A stretch of DNA of 8,119 bases from an uncultured Duncaniella sp. (GTDB lineage: Bacteria; Bacteroidota; Bacteroidia; Bacteroidales; Muribaculaceae): NCBI GenBank assembly GCA_910588795.1, contig CAJURI010000080.1:1-8119 (forward strand), given 5' to 3'. Position 1 is the stretch's first letter, and each line of letters opens with the position of its first letter. The notes below the pieces were generated by a model that was given only the letters and a program-made list of their open reading frames with translations, ran no database searches and had not been told where the DNA came from. Positions 5,076 to 8,119 of this stretch are shown piece by piece. The translations under genes were made by a program, and so were the position numbers.

Positions 5076-5417
5076 ATGGTTACAAAGATACAGCGTAGAA
5101 ACAAAATCAAGGCCCGCATCCGCGGCAAGATTTCCGGCACCGCAGCACGTCCCCGCATGTCGGTGTTCCGCAGCAACAAGCAGATTTACGTTCAGCTCAT
5201 CGATGACCTCGCAGGCAAGACTGTTTGCGCTACCTCATCCAAAGGCATCGAAGAGGGCACCAAGTGCGAAATCGCGGCTAAGGTAGGCGAGGATATCGCC
5301 AAGAAGGCCGTTGCCGCAGGCATCACTGAAGTCGTTTTTGACCGCAACGGATACCTTTTCCACGGTCGTGTTAAATCTCTGGCTGACGCCGCTCGCAATG
5401 GCGGTCTCAAATTCTAA
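5076..5417 (+). CDS. rplR: 50S ribosomal protein L18 (uL18)
   Basis: L18 binds 5S rRNA together with L5 and helps attach it to 23S rRNA in the central protuberance. The 113-residue protein has the expected short basic N-terminus (KIQRRNKIKARIRGKISGTA at 4-23). The start of the fold, RPRMSVFRSNKQIYVQLIDD, lies at 25-44, and the conserved C-terminal stretch FDRNGYLFHGRVKSLADAAR at 88-107 is followed by NGGLKF. It begins 17 nt after rplF and ends 6 nt before rpsE. No Shine-Dalgarno core is visible in the AT-rich gap. Confidence 0.98.
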   Translation: MVTKIQRRNKIKARIRGKISGTAARPRMSVFRSNKQIYVQLIDDLAGKTVCATSSKGIEEGTKCEIAAKVGEDIAKKAVAAGITEVVFDRNGYLFHGRVKSLADAARNGGLKF

Positions 5418-5423
5418 ATCACT

Positions 5424-5942
5424 ATGGCATTAAAGAACAATAAAGTTAAGTCCACAGGCGATCTCGAACTCCACGACCGTCTCGTTGCCATCAACCGCGT
5501 CACCAAGGTCACCAAGGGTGGTCGCACCTTCACCTTCGCTGCCATCGTTGTAGTTGGCAACGAAAACGGCATCGTTGGTTGGGGTCTCGGCAAAGCCAAT
5601 GAAGTGCAGGCAGCCATCGCCAAGGGAGTCGAGGCAGCCAAGAAGAACCTTATCAAGGTGCCCGTACACCGCGGCACAATCCCCCACGAGCAGACAGCCA
5701 AGTTCGGCGGATCACTCGTGATCCTCAAGCCCGCAAGCCACGGTACCGGTGTCAAGGCCGGTGGTGCTATGCGTGCCGTGCTCGAGAGCGTGGGCATCAC
5801 TGACGTGCTCTGCAAGTCAAAGGGCTCTTCCAATCCTCACAACCTCGTGAAGGCAACCATCGAAGCACTCGGAGAGCTCCGCTCGCCGGCTCAGATTGCC
5901 CAGAACCGCGGCGTATCAATTGACAAAGTGTTTAACGGCTAA
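5424..5942 (+). CDS. rpsE: 30S ribosomal protein S5 (uS5)
   Basis: S5 lies at the back of the 30S subunit near the mRNA entry site and influences decoding accuracy. The 172-residue product has an N-terminal double-stranded-RNA-binding-like domain and a C-terminal ribosomal domain 2-like fold. The loop INRVTKVTKGGRTFTFAAIV at 23-42 includes the region where changes give spectinomycin resistance in other bacteria; it looks intact. GNENGIVGWGLGKANEVQAA is at 45-64, and PASHGTGVKAGGAMRAVLES at 103-122 is followed by GSSNPHNLVKATIEAL. The sequence is close to Bacteroides S5 as I recall it. It starts 6 nt after rplR and ends 15 nt before rpmD. Confidence 0.98.
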   Translation: MALKNNKVKSTGDLELHDRLVAINRVTKVTKGGRTFTFAAIVVVGNENGIVGWGLGKANEVQAAIAKGVEAAKKNLIKVPVHRGTIPHEQTAKFGGSLVILKPASHGTGVKAGGAMRAVLESVGITDVLCKSKGSSNPHNLVKATIEALGELRSPAQIAQNRGVSIDKVFNG

Positions 5943-5957
5943 TCTTCACCAATCGCA

Positions 5958-6137
5958 ATGGCAAAAATCAAAATCACCCAGATAAAGAGCCGCATCAACG
6001 CCCCTGCAGTGCAGAAGCGCACACTCGATGCCCTCGGTTTGAAGAAAATGCATCACTCGGTTGTCCTTGAGGACACCCCCTCGGTGATGGGTATGGTTAA
6101 AGCAGTGCATCACTTGGTTGAAGTGACCAATGCCTAA
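5958..6137 (+). CDS. rpmD: 50S ribosomal protein L30 (uL30)
   Basis: L30 is a small 50S protein that binds 23S rRNA and is missing from some bacterial lineages. The 59-residue product reads MAKIKITQIKSRINAPAVQK at 1-20. The family motif RTLDALGLKKMHHSVVLEDT is at 21-40, then PSVMGMVKAVHHLVEV. Length and fold pattern (strand, helix, strand, helix, strand) are normal. The gene lies in its standard place between rpsE and rplO, starting 15 nt after rpsE. The ATG is the only sensible start and the TAA closes at 6135-6137. Identification rests on both the motif and position. Confidence 0.96.
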   Translation: MAKIKITQIKSRINAPAVQKRTLDALGLKKMHHSVVLEDTPSVMGMVKAVHHLVEVTNA

Positions 6138-6159
6138 TCTTTAAAAACTTTACACTACT

Positions 6160-6606
6160 ATGGATTTAAGCAATCTGAAACCTGCTGCAGGTTCCGTACA
6201 TACTAAGACTCGCATAGGTCGCGGACCCGGCTCCGGCAAGGGCGGGACATCAACACGCGGCCACAAGGGCGCAAAGTCACGCTCAGGCTACAGCCGCAAG
6301 ATCGGCTTCGAAGGAGGTCAGATGCCCCTTCAGCGTCGTCTTCCCAAGTTCGGCTTCAAGCCCCTCAACCGTGTCGAGTACAAGGCTATCAACCTTTCTG
6401 ATCTCGAGAATCTCGCCGCATCGGCCAATCTTGACAAGATCACACCTGCCGAGCTCATCGCTGCAGGCATGGTCAACGGCAAGCAGCCTGTCAAGATCCT
6501 TGCCAACGGCACCCTCACCAGAAAGCTTGAGGTTGTGGCCAACGCTTTCTCGGCAACCGCTGAAAAAGCTATCACCGATCTCGGTGGCTCCGTAACAAAA
6601 ATCTAA
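6160..6606 (+). CDS. rplO: 50S ribosomal protein L15 (uL15)
   Basis: L15 is a 23S rRNA-binding protein whose long basic N-terminal extension threads into the 50S core. The 148-residue product begins MDLSNLKPAAGSVHTKTRIG and continues with the glycine-rich arm RGPGSGKGGTSTRGHKGAKS at 21-40, then GFEGGQMPLQRRLPKFGF at 49-66. The globular C-terminal domain contains the segment around NGTLTRKLEVVANAFSATAE at 116-135 and ends GGSVTKI. Length is normal for the family. The gene follows rpmD after 22 nt of AT-rich sequence and precedes secY by 17 nt, the usual arrangement that links ribosome production to the export channel. Confidence 0.98.
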   Translation: MDLSNLKPAAGSVHTKTRIGRGPGSGKGGTSTRGHKGAKSRSGYSRKIGFEGGQMPLQRRLPKFGFKPLNRVEYKAINLSDLENLAASANLDKITPAELIAAGMVNGKQPVKILANGTLTRKLEVVANAFSATAEKAITDLGGSVTKI

Positions 6607-6623
6607 TAACCTTTCCCCTCGCA

Positions 6624-7973
6624 ATGAGATTTATTCAGACAATCCGTAACATCTGGACCATAGAGGAGCTCAGGAAGCGCATTCTTGTGACCCTCATGCT
6701 GGTGCTCGTCTACCGACTCGGCTGCTATGTGGTTCTCCCCGGCATATCCCCCGAGGACCTCGACGCCCTGTCCAACTTCACCAACAAGAGCGGTCTAATG
6801 CAGCTGCTTGACATGTTCTCGGGCGGCGCGTTCTCCCAGGCATCCATCTTTGCCCTCGGTATCATGCCCTACATTACTGCATCCATCGTGATACAGCTTC
6901 TCGGCATGGTGCTGCCTTCTTTCCAGAAGATGCAGCGTGAGGGAGAGAGCGGACGCCAGAAGCTCAGCCAGTACACCCGCTACCTGACTGTGCTCATCCT
7001 CCTCCTCCAGGGTCCTGCATATCTCGTAAATCTCCAGGTCCAGGTGAGTGCCGCCACGGGCGGTGCCCACATGGGCTTCTGGACGATTGCGTTCCTTACG
7101 GTCATACTCGCTGCCGGTTCCATGTTCATCATGTGGCTCGGCGAGAGGATCACTGACCGCGGTGTCGGCAATGGTATCTCCTTCATAATCCTGGTAGGTA
7201 TCATCGCCCGTCTCCCGGGAGCGTTGTTCTACGAGTTCACAAGCCGTCTGCCGGGAGCCACCGGCAGCCAGGGCGGTCTCATCATGTTTGTGATCGAGAT
7301 CATCCTCCTCTTCGCAGTTACGGTGGGCGCAGTGCTTCTCGTACAGGGCACACGCAAAGTGCCTGTGCAGTATGCAAAGCGCATCATAGGTAACCGCCAG
7401 TACGGAGGTGCCCGCCAGTACATCCCCCTGAAGGTCAACGCAGCCGGCGTGATGCCCATCATCTTCGCTCAGGCCATCATGTTCATACCCATCACCCTTG
7501 CCGGATTCGGCAGCTCTGAGGGTACGAGCGGCTTCTATGCAGCGTTCTCCGACATCAACGGATTCTGGTACAACCTTGTCTACTTCATCCTCATTGTTGC
7601 CTTCACCTACTTCTATACAGCCATCACCGTGCGTCCCACCCAGATGGCCGAGGACATGAAGCGCAACAACGGATTCATCCCAGGTGTGAAGCCCGGAAAG
7701 AAGACCGCCGAGTATCTCGACTCCATCATGTCGCGCATCACTCTGCCCGGTTCTCTTTTCCTCGGCATCGTAGCCATCCTCCCCGCCTTTGCGCGTTTCT
7801 TCGGCATCAGCCAGAACTTCGCACAGTTCTTCGGAGGAACATCGCTGCTCATTCTTGTCGGCGTTGTGCTCGATACCCTGCAGCAGATCGAAAGCCACCT
7901 CATGATGCACCATTACGACGGGCTTATGAAGGACGGCAAGATCAAGGGCCGCACCACCGGTTCAGCTTATTGA
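6624..7973 (+). CDS. secY: Protein translocase channel subunit SecY
   Basis: SecY is the pore subunit of the SecYEG channel in the cytoplasmic membrane, through which unfolded proteins are exported with SecA or inserted cotranslationally. The 449-residue product shows ten hydrophobic segments at roughly 20-39, 75-97, 118-136, 152-170, 183-198, 218-240, 272-292, 316-334, 374-391 and 404-420. The plug region after LLDMFSGGAF is near 61-70. The first family signature lies around MPYITASIVIQLL at 81-93, and the second around WLGERITDRGVGNGISFII at 171-189. The cytosolic SecA/ribosome-binding loop has NNGFIPGVKPGKKTAEYLD at 348-366; Lys356 stands where E. coli has the functionally important Arg357. 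The tail after residue 430 is short and basic. The start is supported by the typical N-terminal amphipathic helix (FIQTIRNIWTIEELRKRI). Confidence 0.98.
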   Translation: MRFIQTIRNIWTIEELRKRILVTLMLVLVYRLGCYVVLPGISPEDLDALSNFTNKSGLMQLLDMFSGGAFSQASIFALGIMPYITASIVIQLLGMVLPSFQKMQREGESGRQKLSQYTRYLTVLILLLQGPAYLVNLQVQVSAATGGAHMGFWTIAFLTVILAAGSMFIMWLGERITDRGVGNGISFIILVGIIARLPGALFYEFTSRLPGATGSQGGLIMFVIEIILLFAVTVGAVLLVQGTRKVPVQYAKRIIGNRQYGGARQYIPLKVNAAGVMPIIFAQAIMFIPITLAGFGSSEGTSGFYAAFSDINGFWYNLVYFILIVAFTYFYTAITVRPTQMAEDMKRNNGFIPGVKPGKKTAEYLDSIMSRITLPGSLFLGIVAILPAFARFFGISQNFAQFFGGTSLLILVGVVLDTLQQIESHLMMHHYDGLMKDGKIKGRTTGSAY

Positions 7974-8007
7974 TCCCCATTTCAATCGGAATCGCAGATA
8001 TTGATTA

Positions 8008-8119
8008 ATGATTTATCTTAAGACACCCGAAGAAATCGAAAAAATGCAAGCGGCATGCACGCTCGTGAGCCGCACACTTGGCGAGATAGCCAAGTGTGTG
8101 GCTCCCGGCGTGACTACCC
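8008..8119 (+). CDS. map: Methionine aminopeptidase type I, N-terminal part (cut by window edge)
   Basis: Map is a metal-dependent enzyme that removes the initiator methionine from new proteins when the second residue is small. Only 37 codons are present: MIYLKTPEEIEKMQAACTLV at 1-20, then SRTLGEIAKCVAPGVTT. The IYLKTPEEIEKM opening and the GVTT that closes the first helical segment are characteristic of type I enzymes. The catalytic domain and its five metal ligands lie beyond the window. It starts 34 nt after secY, and the secY-map pairing is the order I know from Bacteroidetes and several other phyla. No terminator was seen between the genes, so it is probably part of the same transcript. 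Confidence 0.93.
   Translation, partial: MIYLKTPEEIEKMQAACTLVSRTLGEIAKCVAPGVTT

Noticed and set aside
6795..7913. Very long (372-codon) open frame on the - strand opposite secY
   Set aside because: It is antisense to a clear SecY gene, is rich in Glu, Asp and His as expected from the complement of SecY codons, and shows no recognisable domain.
7974..8007. Possible terminator between secY and map
   Set aside because: Only a loose TCAAT/ATTGA pair with a 13-nt spacer is present; no GC-rich stem and no T-run.

Overview
This window is a core ribosomal-protein locus from a member of the Bacteroidales. The best guess is a Muribaculaceae-like gut bacterium, judged from memory of family sequences rather than from a search. 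The case rests on the protein sequences of L22, S5, S14, L24 and SecY, on A-rich leaders that mostly lack Shine-Dalgarno motifs, on the strong preference for C-ending codons, and on map following secY. All recognised genes lie on the + strand.

The layout from left to right is: a short AT-rich leader (1-51); the end of the S10 cluster, rplV-rpsC-rplP-rpmC-rpsQ (52-2130); the spc cluster, rplN-rplX-rplE-rpsN (2134-3724); an unusual 354-nt interval with no recognisable gene (3725-4078); the rest of the spc cluster, rpsH-rplF-rplR-rpsE-rpmD-rplO-secY (4079-7973); and the first 37 codons of map (8008 to the window edge). Most gene junctions are 3-30 nt long or overlap by 1 nt. Only 3 nt separate rpsQ from rplN, so the S10 and spc clusters look like one continuous transcription unit.

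The genes act together. Thirteen encode 30S proteins (S3, S17, S14, S8, S5) or 50S proteins (L22, L16, L29, L14, L24, L5, L6, L18, L30, L15 complete the set of fifteen ribosomal genes). SecY is the membrane channel through which many nascent or finished proteins are exported. Map removes the initiator methionine at the ribosomal exit. All complete genes look intact and have normal family lengths.

No new multi-gene system is visible. The one real departure from the standard arrangement is the rpsN-rpsH interval. It has a GC-rich body (about 64% G+C over 3725-3960) with few stops, a 12-bp direct repeat and several inverted repeats, followed by an AT-rich leader (about 29% G+C over 4021-4078) with a perfect 6-bp hairpin just before rpsH. 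It could be a decayed gene, a structured RNA or regulatory leader, or a lineage-specific insertion; the sequence alone does not decide. A secondary point is a full AGGAGG Shine-Dalgarno before rplF, which is uncommon in this phylum.
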